Below, piece after piece: positions 17,464-27,107 of a stretch of 64,000 bases of DNA; the first letter of the stretch is position 1, and every line of letters begins with the position of its first letter. Made by a program: the position numbers and the translations under genes. The stretch is from Avibacterium volantium_A. GTDB taxonomy: Bacteria; Pseudomonadota; Gammaproteobacteria; Enterobacterales; Pasteurellaceae. Location of the stretch: assembly GCF_049366555.1 (NCBI RefSeq), contig NZ_JBMMGT010000010.1, positions 14,362-78,361 of the forward strand, in the 5' to 3' direction. The notes below the pieces were generated by a model, which searched no databases, was not told where the DNA came from, and saw nothing but the letters and a program-made list of their open reading frames with translations.

Positions 17464-18302
17464 GCCTCTTTCTCAACGTATTTTGGTTGCGTTTCAATCA
17501 AAATAAACTCACCCAAGCAGCGGGCTATCTCACTTACAGCACAATGCTGGCGCTTGTGCCGCTGATTATGGTGATTTTTTCCATTTTCTCCGCCTTTCCT
17601 GTTTTTAATGAAGTAACAGGCGAGCTCAAACAATTCATCTTTGACAATTTCGCCCCAAACGCCAGCAATATGGTGGGAGAATATATTGATCAGTTTGTGA
17701 ATAATTCCAAACAGATGAGTGCGGTTGGGATCATCAGTTTAATTGTGGTTGCTTTAATGCTCATCAATACCATTGACCGTACGCTCAACTCCATTTGGCA
17801 GGACAGTAGCATTCGCCCAACCCTTTTTTCTTTTGCCATTTACTGGCTGATTTTAACCCTTGGGCCGATTATTATCGCCACCAGCATTGGGGTTAGCACC
17901 TATGTTACTAGCCTTGCTGGTGATTTGTTGCAATCGGATCTGAGCTTGCCTTTCGGCTTAAAATTACTCAGTTTTATCCCCTTTATGCTCACTTGGTTTA
18001 TTTTCACTTTAATTTATAAAATTGTACCGAATAAATCTGTCAGCATTAAACATTCTGCTGCTGGAGCGTTGGTCGCTGCGGTGTTCTTCACCTTAGGCAA
18101 ACAGGCCTTTGCGTGGTACATCACCAATTTCCCCTCTTATCAACTGATTTATGGCGCAATGGCAACCTTGCCAATTATGTTGCTATGGATTCAGCTCAGC
18201 TGGATTGCCATTTTACTCGGCGCGCAACTGGCTGCAGTGCTAGGCGATATGCGTTTATTAAAAAATGGTGAAATTGAATTACAACAAATTGAGGAACAAT
18301 AA
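17439..18302 (+). CDS. yihY: YihY family inner-membrane protein (UPF0761)
   Basis: Polytopic membrane protein (287 aa) with about six helices, starting AAGYLTYSTMLALVPLIMVIF. It belongs to the YihY/virulence-factor-BrkB family once called ribonuclease BN; that enzyme activity was later assigned elsewhere, so the function is unknown. The start at ATG 17439 lies inside the end of ychJ, and its stop overlaps the dtd start (TAATG). The three genes therefore look like one translationally coupled operon. Confidence 0.92.
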   Translation: MSVLWRKLSLFLNVFWLRFNQNKLTQAAGYLTYSTMLALVPLIMVIFSIFSAFPVFNEVTGELKQFIFDNFAPNASNMVGEYIDQFVNNSKQMSAVGIISLIVVALMLINTIDRTLNSIWQDSSIRPTLFSFAIYWLILTLGPIIIATSIGVSTYVTSLAGDLLQSDLSLPFGLKLLSFIPFMLTWFIFTLIYKIVPNKSVSIKHSAAGALVAAVFFTLGKQAFAWYITNFPSYQLIYGAMATLPIMLLWIQLSWIAILLGAQLAAVLGDMRLLKNGEIELQQIEEQ

Positions 18303-18736
18303 TGATCGCATTAATTCAACGAGTTAGCCAAGCTAAAGTGGAAGTCGATGGCAACATCACAGGGCAAATTCAGCAAGGTTTATTAGTGTTGCTTGGCGTG
18401 CAAAAAGAAGATGATGAAAGCAAAGCGGATCGTTTACTGGAAAAAGTGCTGCACTACCGCGTTTTCAGCGATGAACAAGGCAAAATGAATTTAAATGTCC
18501 AACAAGTAAAGGGTGAATTGCTGGTAGTTTCCCAATTCACCCTCGCCGCCGACACTCAAAAAGGCCTACGCCCTAGCTTTTCCAACGGTGCAGCGCCACA
18601 AAAAGCCGAACAGCTTTACGATTACTTCGTACAAAAAAGCCAACAATGCGTTACCACCGCCACCGGCAAATTCGCCTCTGATATGCAAGTGAGTTTAACC
18701 AATGACGGGCCAGTTACGTTTTGGTTGGAGGTGTAA
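18302..18736 (+). CDS. dtd: Dtd, D-aminoacyl-tRNA deacylase
   Basis: Cytoplasmic proofreading enzyme (144 aa) that hydrolyses D-amino acids from tRNA. The diagnostic motifs are seen: ALIQRVSQAKVEV at the N-terminus, SQFTLAADTQKGLRPSF (the SQFTL active-site motif), and NDGPVTFWLEV at the C-terminus (the cross-subunit Gly-cisPro-type motif region). Length is normal. It overlaps the yihY stop by one base. Confidence 0.97.
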   Translation: MIALIQRVSQAKVEVDGNITGQIQQGLLVLLGVQKEDDESKADRLLEKVLHYRVFSDEQGKMNLNVQQVKGELLVVSQFTLAADTQKGLRPSFSNGAAPQKAEQLYDYFVQKSQQCVTTATGKFASDMQVSLTNDGPVTFWLEV

Positions 18737-18938
18737 GGATTACAAACAGAAAATAGATAAAACTAAAGTGCGGTGCTTTTTCGCTAAGTTTTTTATTATC
18801 TGTTTAATGTATTTTGTGTATCTAACCCAATTCTCTTTATTGAAACACTAAACTAATAGAAGGTAATTCATTGTCAAATGAAAATAGATTTGACGTGAGA
18901 GAATAAAATATAGAAAAGAAAAAATCCCTAAAATTTAC

Positions 18939-18976
18939 ACCGCACTTTATTTATTCTTTTACAACAAAAGTGCGGG
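18939..18976. repeat. USS inverted pair in the dtd-tuf intergenic region
   Basis: ACCGCACTTT (from 18939) faces AAAGTGCGGG (to 18976), followed on the plus strand by CATTTTTTCC, a plausible weak terminator for the dtd operon. The 345-bp region 18737-19081 also holds a single USS at 18766-18774 and the tuf terminator, and no gene. Confidence 0.6.
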
Positions 18977-19010
18977 CATTTTTTCCAGATTTTTCATCGC
19001 AAAATCCAAG

Positions 19011-19038
19011 CAAAATAAAAGGGCATCTTTCGATGCCC
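19011..19038 (-). terminator. Intrinsic terminator of tuf
   Basis: GGGCATC/GATGCCC, a 7-bp stem with a TTTC loop (19021-19038); in the minus direction it is followed by TTTTATTTTG. It lies 43 nt after the tuf stop. Confidence 0.88.
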
Positions 19039-19081
19039 TCTCTTAGCTTTTAGCTTTTCTAGTGTTACCTAGCAATCATCA

Positions 19082-20266
19082 TTATTTGATGATTTTCGCT
19101 ACAACACCCGCACCTACTGTACGTCCACCTTCACGAATCGCAAAGCGTAAACCTTGGTCCATCGCGATTGGGTGAATTAAGCTTACCGTCATTTTGATGT
19201 TATCGCCTGGCATTACCATTTCCACGCCTTCTGGTAACTCGATTGTACCTGTTACGTCAGTTGTACGGAAATAGAATTGTGGACGGTAACCTTTGAAGAA
19301 TGGAGTGTGACGACCACCTTCTTCTTTTGATAATACGTAAACTTCTGATTCGAAGTCTGTGTGTGGTGTGATTGAACCTGGTTTCGCTAATACTTGACCA
19401 CGTTCGATTTCTTCACGTTTTGTACCACGTAATAATGCACCGATGTTTTCACCTGCACGACCTTCGTCAAGTAATTTACGGAACATTTCTACACCTGTTA
19501 CAGTAGTTTTCGCAGTTTCTTTGATACCTACGATTTCTACTTCATCACCAGTGCGGATAATACCACGCTCTACACGGCCTGTTACTACGGTACCACGACC
19601 TGAGATTGAGAATACGTCTTCGATTGGTAATAAGAATGGTTGGTCAATCGCACGCTCTGGCTCTGGAATGTATGTATCTAAGTGGTTTGCTAACTCAAGG
19701 ATTTTTTCTTCCCATTGCGCATCGCCTTCTAACGCTTTTAACGCTGAACCACGTACGATTGGAGTATCATCACCTGGGAAATCATATTGAGAAAGAAGTT
19801 CACGCACTTCCATTTCTACTAATTCTAATAACTCTTCGTCATCTACCATATCGCATTTGTTTAAGAATACGATGATGTATGGTACACCTACTTGGCGTCC
19901 TAATAAGATGTGCTCACGAGTTTGTGGCATTGGGCCGTCTGTCGCTGCTACTACTAAGATTGCACCGTCCATTTGCGCCGCACCAGTAATCATGTTTTTA
20001 ACATAGTCTGCGTGTCCTGGGCAGTCAACGTGTGCATAGTGACGTGTTGGAGTATCGTATTCAACGTGTGAGGTGTTGATGGTGATACCACGCGCTTTTT
20101 CTTCTGGCGCGTTATCGATTTGGTCAAATGCGCGTGCCGCACCACCGTAGTGTTTCGCTAATACTGTGGTGATTGCTGCTGTTAAAGTTGTTTTACCATG
20201 GTCAACGTGGCCGATTGTACCCACGTTTACGTGCGGTTTTGTACGTTCAAATTTTTCTTTAGACAT
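19082..20266 (-). CDS. tuf: EF-Tu, translation elongation factor
   Basis: GTPase (394 aa) delivering aminoacyl-tRNA to the ribosome. G motifs are GHVDHGKTT, DCPGH and NKCD, followed by the beta-barrel domains 2 and 3 (RGTVVTGRVERG, and near the end GMTV-like KMTVSLIHPIAM and RTVGAGVVAKI). A GAGGGA site precedes the ATG. The four upstream tRNA genes in the same direction reproduce the thrU-tyrU-glyT-thrT-tufB arrangement of enteric bacteria, so this corresponds to tufB. Confidence 0.99.
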   Translation of the reverse strand: MSKEKFERTKPHVNVGTIGHVDHGKTTLTAAITTVLAKHYGGAARAFDQIDNAPEEKARGITINTSHVEYDTPTRHYAHVDCPGHADYVKNMITGAAQMDGAILVVAATDGPMPQTREHILLGRQVGVPYIIVFLNKCDMVDDEELLELVEMEVRELLSQYDFPGDDTPIVRGSALKALEGDAQWEEKILELANHLDTYIPEPERAIDQPFLLPIEDVFSISGRGTVVTGRVERGIIRTGDEVEIVGIKETAKTTVTGVEMFRKLLDEGRAGENIGALLRGTKREEIERGQVLAKPGSITPHTDFESEVYVLSKEEGGRHTPFFKGYRPQFYFRTTDVTGTIELPEGVEMVMPGDNIKMTVSLIHPIAMDQGLRFAIREGGRTVGAGVVAKIIK

Positions 20267-20369
20267 TAAGAGTCCCTCTAGATAAACACGGTTATCGATG
20301 GTTCAAAATACCACATTAACCAATTGAATTAAGTTTAAACTATTAATAAGAGAAAGGTGAAGTTAAGGC

Positions 20370-20445
20370 TGGTGCTGATAGGCGGATTTGAACCGCCGAC
20401 CTCACCCTTACCAAGGGTGCGCTCTACCAACTGAGCTATATCAGC
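20370..20445 (-). tRNA. tRNA-Thr (GGT)
   Basis: 76-nt cloverleaf including an encoded CCA; acceptor GCTGATA/TATCAGC, anticodon loop TTGGTAA, T-loop GTTCAAATC. Last tRNA before tuf. Confidence 0.97.
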
Positions 20446-20449
20446 GCTT

Positions 20450-20524
<75 letters not shown>

Positions 20525-20565
20525 AGTCCTAAATTCATCTGTCCCATCAGAATTCATCTAAAAAA

Positions 20566-20650
20566 TGGTGGAGGGAGAAGGATTCGAACCTTCGAAGGCT
20601 GAGCCGGCAGATTTACAGTCTGCTCCCTTTGGCCGCTCGGGAATCCCTCC
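20566..20650 (-). tRNA. tRNA-Tyr (GTA)
   Basis: 85-nt class II tRNA with a long variable arm and encoded CCA; acceptor GGAGGGA/TCCCTCC, anticodon loop CTGTAAA. Confidence 0.97.
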
Positions 20651-20684
20651 GCACTAAATGAATGAACTTGACTACGATTGGTTA

Positions 20685-20760
<76 letters not shown>

Positions 20761-20780
20761 GTCGTAAGCAAGTGAGGCGT

Positions 20781-20808
20781 ATTATAGGGAAATTTTTATC
20801 ACTGACAA
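20781..20808 (-). promoter_or_regulatory. Promoter of the tRNA-tuf operon
   Basis: On the minus strand TTGTCA (20803-20808) and TATAAT (20781-20786) are 16 bp apart, followed by the GC-rich ACGCCTC. Such a GC-rich discriminator is known from stringently controlled stable-RNA promoters. It lies about 20 bp upstream of the first tRNA. Confidence 0.8.
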
Positions 20809-20974
20809 GCGTTTTTTTGAAAAAAAATAGATTTTTTTTATTGTTCGGCTATTTATCAGTCAAAATGCACAAAATTTATAAAAAAAGTGCCAATTTATTC
20901 TAAATTTCACTAATCATAAGCAAATTTATAGGGTATATTTCTATTCAACATTCTATAAATATGAAGACAACATT

Positions 20975-21928
20975 GTGGCATTTTCTGATTCAACTTTATT
21001 AAATGAGCGATTAACGCCCTTTCTTTCTTTTGATCGCCAGCAATGGGCAGAATTACGCAAATCCGTTCCATTAAAACTCACCGAGCAAGATCTCAAGCCT
21101 TTGCTAGGGATTAACGAAGATCTGTCATTAGATGAAGTTAGTACCATTTATCTGCCGTTGGCGCGTTTAATTAACTACTATATTGAGGAAAATCTGCGCC
21201 GTCAGACCGTTTTAACCCGTTTTCTTGGGGGGGATAAACAAAAAACTCCTTATATTATCAGCATTGCAGGCAGTGTTGCGGTGGGGAAAAGCACTTCCGC
21301 GCGGATTTTGCAATCACTCTTATCAAACTGGCCACAAGTGCGCAAAGTGGATCTCATCACCACCGATGGCTTTTTATATCCTTTAGAAAAACTCAAAAAA
21401 GACAATCTGTTACAAAAGAAAGGCTTTCCTGTTTCTTATGATACGCAACGCCTGATCCATTTTTTGGCTGATATAAAATCAGGCAAACGCAATGTGAGTG
21501 CGCCCATTTATTCTCATTTAACTTACGACATTGTGCCTGATCAGTTTGATTATGTTGATCAGCCCGACATTCTTATTTTAGAAGGATTGAATGTGCTACA
21601 ACGCGGAAATAGCAATACAAATCAAGTCTTTGTTTCTGATTTTGTCGATTTTTCTATTTATGTTGATGCGGAAGAAAGTCTATTAAAAGAATGGTACATT
21701 CGCCGTTTTCTTAAATTTCGCCAAAGCGCCTTTAATAATCCTGATTCTTACTTTAAGCACTATGCTAGCCTTTCCGAGCAAGAAGCCGTTGCCACAGCGA
21801 GCAAAATTTGGGAAGACATCAACGGCAAAAACCTGCGAGAAAATATTCTGCCGACCCGTGAGCGCGCCAATTTAATTTTAACTAAGGGAGCAAATCACGC
21901 AGTGGAAAAGGTTAAATTGAAAAGATAG
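20975..21928 (+). CDS. coaA: CoaA, type I pantothenate kinase
   Basis: First enzyme of coenzyme A synthesis (317 aa), phosphorylating pantothenate with ATP. The P-loop is GSVAVGKST; LITTDGFLYP and SYDTQRLIHFL are conserved substrate-region motifs of the prokaryotic PanK-I family. The start is a GTG at 20975; the nearby ATG at 20961 is out of frame. No strong ribosome site is seen. It is divergent from the tRNA-tuf operon and ends at a bidirectional terminator shared with gltS. Confidence 0.96.
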   Translation: MAFSDSTLLNERLTPFLSFDRQQWAELRKSVPLKLTEQDLKPLLGINEDLSLDEVSTIYLPLARLINYYIEENLRRQTVLTRFLGGDKQKTPYIISIAGSVAVGKSTSARILQSLLSNWPQVRKVDLITTDGFLYPLEKLKKDNLLQKKGFPVSYDTQRLIHFLADIKSGKRNVSAPIYSHLTYDIVPDQFDYVDQPDILILEGLNVLQRGNSNTNQVFVSDFVDFSIYVDAEESLLKEWYIRRFLKFRQSAFNNPDSYFKHYASLSEQEAVATASKIWEDINGKNLRENILPTRERANLILTKGANHAVEKVKLKR

Positions 21929-21935
21929 TGATAAA

Positions 21936-21969
21936 AAAATCGTTGTTAAGTTTCATTAACAACGATTTT
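21936..21969. terminator. Bidirectional terminator between coaA and gltS
   Basis: Stem AATCGTTGTTAA/TTAACAACGATT with a 6-nt loop, flanked by seven A and six T residues; works in both directions. Confidence 0.92.
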
Positions 21970-21993
21970 TTATTTATACCTAATTTTCCTTTC

Positions 21994-23202
21994 TTAATGG
22001 AATATCGCCACTACTTCCACGAAGAGTTTCAACAAACTCGCATTAAGAATATCAATGAAGAATGCACCAACCATTGGCACAATCAAGAAGGCTTTATGAG
22101 AAGGCCCATAGTGCGAAGTTACGGCTTGCATATTCGCAACCGCTGTTGGCGTTGCCCCTAAACCAAAGCCGCAATGACCCGCACTTAACACCACGGCATC
22201 ATAGTCTTTCCCCATCACACGGAAAGTAACAAAAATTGCATATAACGCCATTACTGCCACTTGAATGAGCAAAATCACCAAAATTGGCAAGGCTAAGCCG
22301 ACTAATTCCCACAATTTTAGCGACATTAACGCGATCGCCAAGAAAATGGAAAGCCCGACACTACCCAAAATATCAATGGCTTCTTCCGCCACTTTAAACT
22401 TAAAGATATGGGATAGAGAATTACGCACAATCACCCCTGTAAACAAGCACCACACGAAAGTAGGGAGCTGGAATGCCGTGCCTTTTGCCAATAAATCTAA
22501 CTGCTGCCCAATGAATAAACAAATAGACAACATCGTGATTGTTTCAATAATTGAGCGAGTGTTTACTTTACGGCGATACACCGGTTTTTCAAAAGCCTCT
22601 TCCACATCATCTAAATTTTCATCTTCTGGAATTTCTTTACGATGTAAGCGTTTAAGTAAAAAGCTCGCCACAGGCCCACCGATGACACCACCAAAAATCA
22701 AGCCAAAGGTAGCACAAGCCATCGCTAATTCTGTAGCACTTTGAATACCAAAACGTGCTGCCAGTGCATCAGCCCAAGCCGCGCCTGTGCCGTGCCCCCC
22801 TGTTAGGGTAACAGAACTTGCCAACAATCCATAAGCGGGATCTAACCCTAATGCCATAGCACTGAAAATGCCCACGGTGTTTTGTAACGCAATCAATCCA
22901 GCTGCAACAAAAAGGAAAATCACCAATGGCATTCCGCCTTTAATTAAACGAGAAAAATTCGCACTCAAGCCGATAGAGGTAAAGAATGTCAGCATCATCG
23001 TACGCTGTAAATCCGTATCAAAGCTGAAACTTAATCCCCAAAACTGGTGAACCACCGTCAAGATGATTGCGACAACAAAACCGCCCACCACAGGCTCAGG
23101 AATATTATAGTGATTTAATAAACGAACGCGCTTTACTAAAAAATACCCCAATAATAAAACTAAACAGGCTAACGCCAATGTTTCATAAGTATCAAAAACC
23201 AT
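21994..23202 (-). CDS. gltS: GltS, sodium/glutamate symporter
   Basis: Inner-membrane Na+-coupled glutamate importer (402 aa) of the ESS family. Many hydrophobic helices run through the protein. The pore-loop glycine motifs are GGHGTGAAWAD in the first half and GHCGFGLGATPTAVANM in the second half, the mirrored signature of the family. A charged cytoplasmic loop lies near the middle (KEIPEDENLDDVEEAFEK). It stands alone on the minus strand. Confidence 0.97.
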   Translation of the reverse strand: MVFDTYETLALACLVLLLGYFLVKRVRLLNHYNIPEPVVGGFVVAIILTVVHQFWGLSFSFDTDLQRTMMLTFFTSIGLSANFSRLIKGGMPLVIFLFVAAGLIALQNTVGIFSAMALGLDPAYGLLASSVTLTGGHGTGAAWADALAARFGIQSATELAMACATFGLIFGGVIGGPVASFLLKRLHRKEIPEDENLDDVEEAFEKPVYRRKVNTRSIIETITMLSICLFIGQQLDLLAKGTAFQLPTFVWCLFTGVIVRNSLSHIFKFKVAEEAIDILGSVGLSIFLAIALMSLKLWELVGLALPILVILLIQVAVMALYAIFVTFRVMGKDYDAVVLSAGHCGFGLGATPTAVANMQAVTSHYGPSHKAFLIVPMVGAFFIDILNASLLKLFVEVVAIFH

Positions 23203-23385
23203 ATACTCCTCTTTTTATTTCTTTTGTATCCTACTCCTTTAGGAGTAAACGAATACGATATGGAAAATCAAAGTGGTTTAATATAGCAAAAAAACCCTTT
23301 TTATTGTAGGCTTACGCCGATCTTTCCCTGCTTTTCTGATTTTATCCACTTGTAATAGATTGATTTTAAAGCATTAATTTTATTC

Positions 23386-23401
23386 CGTGATCGTTCTCAC
23401 A
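23386..23401 (+). promoter_or_regulatory. CRP-like site upstream of lacZ
   Basis: CGTGA-TCGTTC-TCACA fits the CRP consensus TGTGA-N6-TCACA at 9 of 10 positions. It is 75 bp upstream of the lacZ start, suitable for activation. It is also about 185 bp from the divergent gltS start. Otherwise the 274-bp region shows nothing distinctive. Confidence 0.6.
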
Positions 23402-23476
23402 AATTTTCTCTTTCGTCCACACTTTCGCTAAGAATTGGCGTATATTTTTTGCATCACAACTTATTTAGGCTGCCTT

Positions 23477-26400
23477 ATGTTTTTACCTAATTACTTTCAA
23501 GATCCAAAGGTACTACACCTAAACACCACGCCCCATCACGCCTATTTTATTCCACACCCTAATATGCAAAGTGCGGTGCAAAATTCGCGAGAATTTTCTC
23601 CCTATTTCACTGATCTCAATGGAAATTGGGATTTTCATTATTTTAAGAGTTATTGGGATTTGCCGGAAAACTTCCTCCATTTCAACTTTCAACAGCACAT
23701 TCCCGTGCCCTCTACTTGGCAAACTCAAGGCTATGATCAACATCAATACACCAATGTGAATTATCCTTTTCCTTTTGATCCGCCTTATGTTCCACAGGAA
23801 AATCCTTGCGGACTTTATCACCGCACTTTTGATTTTCAACCCAACGCCAACAAACGCTACTTGATTAATTTTGAAGGGGTGGACAGCTGCCTTTTTCTTT
23901 ATGTGAATCAACAATTTATAGGCTATAGCCAAGTCAGCCACTGCACCGCAGAATTTGATCTCACCGATTATTTACAGCAAGGGGAAAATCATCTTACCGC
24001 CTTAGTATTAAAGTGGTGTGATGGCAGTTATTTAGAAGATCAAGATAAATTCCGAATGTCTGGCATTTTCCGAGATGTGTATATATTGGAACGTGAGCAA
24101 AATTATCTGCAAGATTTTTTCATCAAAACCACCCTTTCTGAGGATTTAAAAAGTGCGGTGGTAAATTTGAATATTTTTTTCCGCCAGCCTGAAAATGCCC
24201 CAACAATTACTTATCATCTTTTTGATCCACAAGGAAAAAAACTTTTCCATACCAAACAGAACCAATTCTGCGTAGAAAACATTCAATTATGGAATGCCGA
24301 AACGCCGCAGTGTTACGATTTATTGATTTGCTATGGCGAAGAAGTGATTTGCCAAAAAATTGGCTTTCGGCCAGATTGAAGTAAAAAATGGCGTTTTATT
24401 GCTCAACCAACGGCCCATAAAATTTAAAGGGGTAAACCGCCACGACAGCGATCCACAAAGCGGCTACACGATCAGTGAAAAGCAGGCAATGGCAGATTTA
24501 CGCCTAATGAAGCAACACAATTTCAACGCCATTCGCACCGCTCATTATCCTAACGCCCCGTGGTTTGCTGAATTGTGCGATCGCTACGGTTTTTATTTGA
24601 TCGCCGAGGCAGATATTGAAAGCCACGGCACCAATGCCGTCTATGTGCCAAGCCCCGAAAAAAGCATTTTACTTGGCGTAGAAACGGTGTCTGATCAGGC
24701 TGCCATTCGCCAGCAAGTTATTGATAATTATTGTTATATGGCGCGCAGCCCAGATTTCACACAAGCTATTTTAGATCGTGCGCAAGCCAATGTGCAGCGA
24801 GATAAAAATCGCCCTAGTGTGCTGATTTGGTCGCTTGGCAATGAAAGTGGCTACGGCGAAAATTTCGAGCTTGCCGCTCGCTGGGTAAAGGCTTTTGATC
24901 CCGCTCGTTTAGTGCATTATGAAAATGCAATTTTCCAACATTCCGATCACCAAAATGATACCACGCACTTAGATTTACACAGCGAAATGTATCGCAGCAT
25001 AGAAGATATAGAAGCCTATTTCGCCACTGCGCGTAACACGAAACCTTATTTACTCTGTGAGTATCTGCACGCAATGGGCAACTCTTGCGGTGATGCGGAA
25101 GATTATTTCCAAGCGATGGAACAGCACGCAGGTGCTTGCGGTGGTTTTGTGTGGGAATGGTGCGATCACAGCCCTCATTTGCCACAATCTAAAAAAATGG
25201 GCTACGGTGGCGATTTTGGCGATTTCCCTAACGATAGCAATTTCTGTGTAGACGGTTTAGTGCGAGCGGATCGTCGTATTCAAAGCAATTTGCTTGAACT
25301 CAAAAATGTGCAACGACCATTACGCGCCAAATATCACAATGGGCAGATTGAACTAACCAATTATCTTGATTTTACCCACGCAGAAAATGCCGTGAGCATT
25401 CACTATCAGCTATTAGAAAATGCGGTTCTCGTACAACTAGGACAAATTGCCACGCCAAAAATTCCGCCAAAACACACCGCACTTTTACCTTTCACCTTGC
25501 CACCAAATAATGGCAGTTTATGGCTGTTGAATTTAGAATATCGCACCAAACACGCCACACCTTTAGTGGAAAAAAATCATTTGCTCGGCGTGGATCAGCT
25601 TTGTCTATTTGGCGACAAACAGCTGCCTAGCTTTTATCCCCCACGACTGCCAGAGCAAGCCCATATCCAGCACAGCTCACGGGAAATCCACATTACCTTT
25701 GGCAACACGAAATATGTTTTCGATAAACAAAAAGGCATTCTCTCACAACTGCTTTCTGCACAACGTCCGATTATTCAGCGTCCGCTGGATTTTAATATTT
25801 GGCGCGCGCCATTGGATAACGATAGCTTAATCAAAGCACATTGGTTTGCAGCAGGCTATCATCAGGCTTATAGCCGTGCCTACACAATGCAAGTGGGACA
25901 ACGGAAAGATCGTGTTGTCGTACAAACTCACTGCGCTTTGCTAGCGGTTTCGCAAAGCAAAATTCTAGATCTTAATGTGGAATATCATTTGTTTGATCAC
26001 GCCTATTTTGAGATCAAAATTCACGCAAAAAAAGCACCGCACTTGCTTTTTTGCCACGCTTTGGGCTACGTTTCTACTTAGCCAAACAACAATGGCAAGC
26101 CCGTTATTTTGCCTATGGCAACGGCGAAAGCTATGTTGATAAACATCACGCCACTCAGCTTGGGCTTTATCAAACAACTCCACAGCAAAATCACGTTGAT
26201 TATTTAAAACCGCAGGAAAATGGCAGCCATTACCATTGCTCTTTTATTAAATTAACCGGTGCCGAAGGTGGTTTGTACATCACTGCCCAGCACCCCTTCA
26301 GCTTTAACCTTTCCCCTTATAGTCAAGAAGAATTGGCAAACAAAAAACATCATTATGATTTACAAGAAAGCCCTTACTGCGTGCTGTGTGTGGATTATAA

Positions 26401-26503
26401 AATGAGTGGCATTGGTTCAAACTCTTGTGGGCCAGCGCTCAAAGAGGCTTATCGTTTGAATGAAACCCAATGGGATTGCACCTTTAAGGTGAGTTTGCTG
26501 TAA
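23477..26503 (+). pseudogene. lacZ: Beta-galactosidase gene with two single-base frameshifts
   Basis: Full-length family 2 glycoside hydrolase coding region (about 1,008 codons) spread over three frames. Part 1 (from ATG 23477) holds the sugar-binding domain and ends in IGFR. One extra base within CGGCC at 24368-24372 shifts the frame; removing it restores GFRQIEVKNG as expected for LacZ. Part 2 has the catalytic barrel: acid/base Glu at 24844 (SLGNESGYG) and nucleophile Glu at 25059 (LLCEYLHAMGNS). A second shift, best explained by loss of one T in the T6 run at 26047-26052, leads to part 3, the C-terminal domain (PRFGLRF to FKVSLL). Apart from these the sequence looks intact, so the damage is recent or a sequencing error. 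No lactose permease is adjacent. Confidence 0.9.
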
Positions 26504-26532
26504 AGGGTATGGGGAAAATAATAGGTAAAACT

Positions 26533-26557
26533 TGGGGCGAAAGTTCGCCCCATTTTT
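26533..26557. terminator. Terminator between lacZ and coaD
   Basis: TGGGGCGAA/TTCGCCCCA, a 9-bp stem with a 2-nt loop and a T5 tail on the plus strand. An A-rich flank may let it serve coaD as well. Confidence 0.88.
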
Positions 26558-26565
26558 ATATCCTG

Positions 26566-27060
26566 TTATTTTTCAATAGGAGCTTTCATTGCTTGCAACA
26601 CGCTTTGCGGCACAAGTTCACTCACATCACCGCCGTGTAGATGAATTTCTCGCACGATGGTGGAAGAAACAAAGGCCCATTTTTCGCTAGGTGGGAAAAA
26701 TAAACTTTCCACGCCTTGTCCATTTTCATTTTTGGTTAATAAGCGGTTTAGGCTGGCGAGTTGCAGTTCGTATTCAAAATCGGTGGTGGTTCGCACACCG
26801 CGGATAATGGCGTGAATGTGTTTTTCTTGCACTACCTTAGCTAGTAAATCGGCAAAGCCAAACACTTCCACATTGGGTAAGTGAGCGACCGCTTGTTGTG
26901 CAATTTTCACTCTGGAATCTAAATCGAATAAGGGCTTTTTGCTCGGGCTGGCGGCAATGGCGACAAAAACTTTGGAAAAAAGCACCGCACTTCGTTCGAT
27001 AATATCTAAATGCCCATTGGTGATGGGATCAAAGGTGCCGGGGTAAATTACGGTTGTCAT
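26566..27060 (-). CDS. coaD: CoaD, phosphopantetheine adenylyltransferase
   Basis: Cytoplasmic enzyme (164 aa) adding AMP to 4'-phosphopantetheine in CoA synthesis. The nucleotidyltransferase motif YPGTFDPITNGHLDII (T/HxGH) is at the N-terminus, and the C-terminal FVSSTIVREI motif is typical of CoaD. It follows waaA by 47 nt on the same strand, the conserved kdtA-kdtB pairing. A GGAG ribosome site is visible. Confidence 0.97.
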   Translation of the reverse strand: MTTVIYPGTFDPITNGHLDIIERSAVLFSKVFVAIAASPSKKPLFDLDSRVKIAQQAVAHLPNVEVFGFADLLAKVVQEKHIHAIIRGVRTTTDFEYELQLASLNRLLTKNENGQGVESLFFPPSEKWAFVSSTIVREIHLHGGDVSELVPQSVLQAMKAPIEK

Positions 27061-27107
27061 TTTTTCTCCTTTAAGTTCTGCTATGGCGTTCAGACAAAAT
27101 TCTGTGT

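Noticed and set aside
22265..22744. 159-codon open frame opposite gltS
   Set aside because: It lies entirely antisense to a clear membrane protein gene; such frames arise from the codon pattern of hydrophobic proteins.
24360..24379. Programmed ribosomal frameshift in lacZ
   Set aside because: The first site (CGGCC) has no slippery heptamer or downstream structure, and LacZ is not known to use recoding; mutation or sequencing error is simpler.
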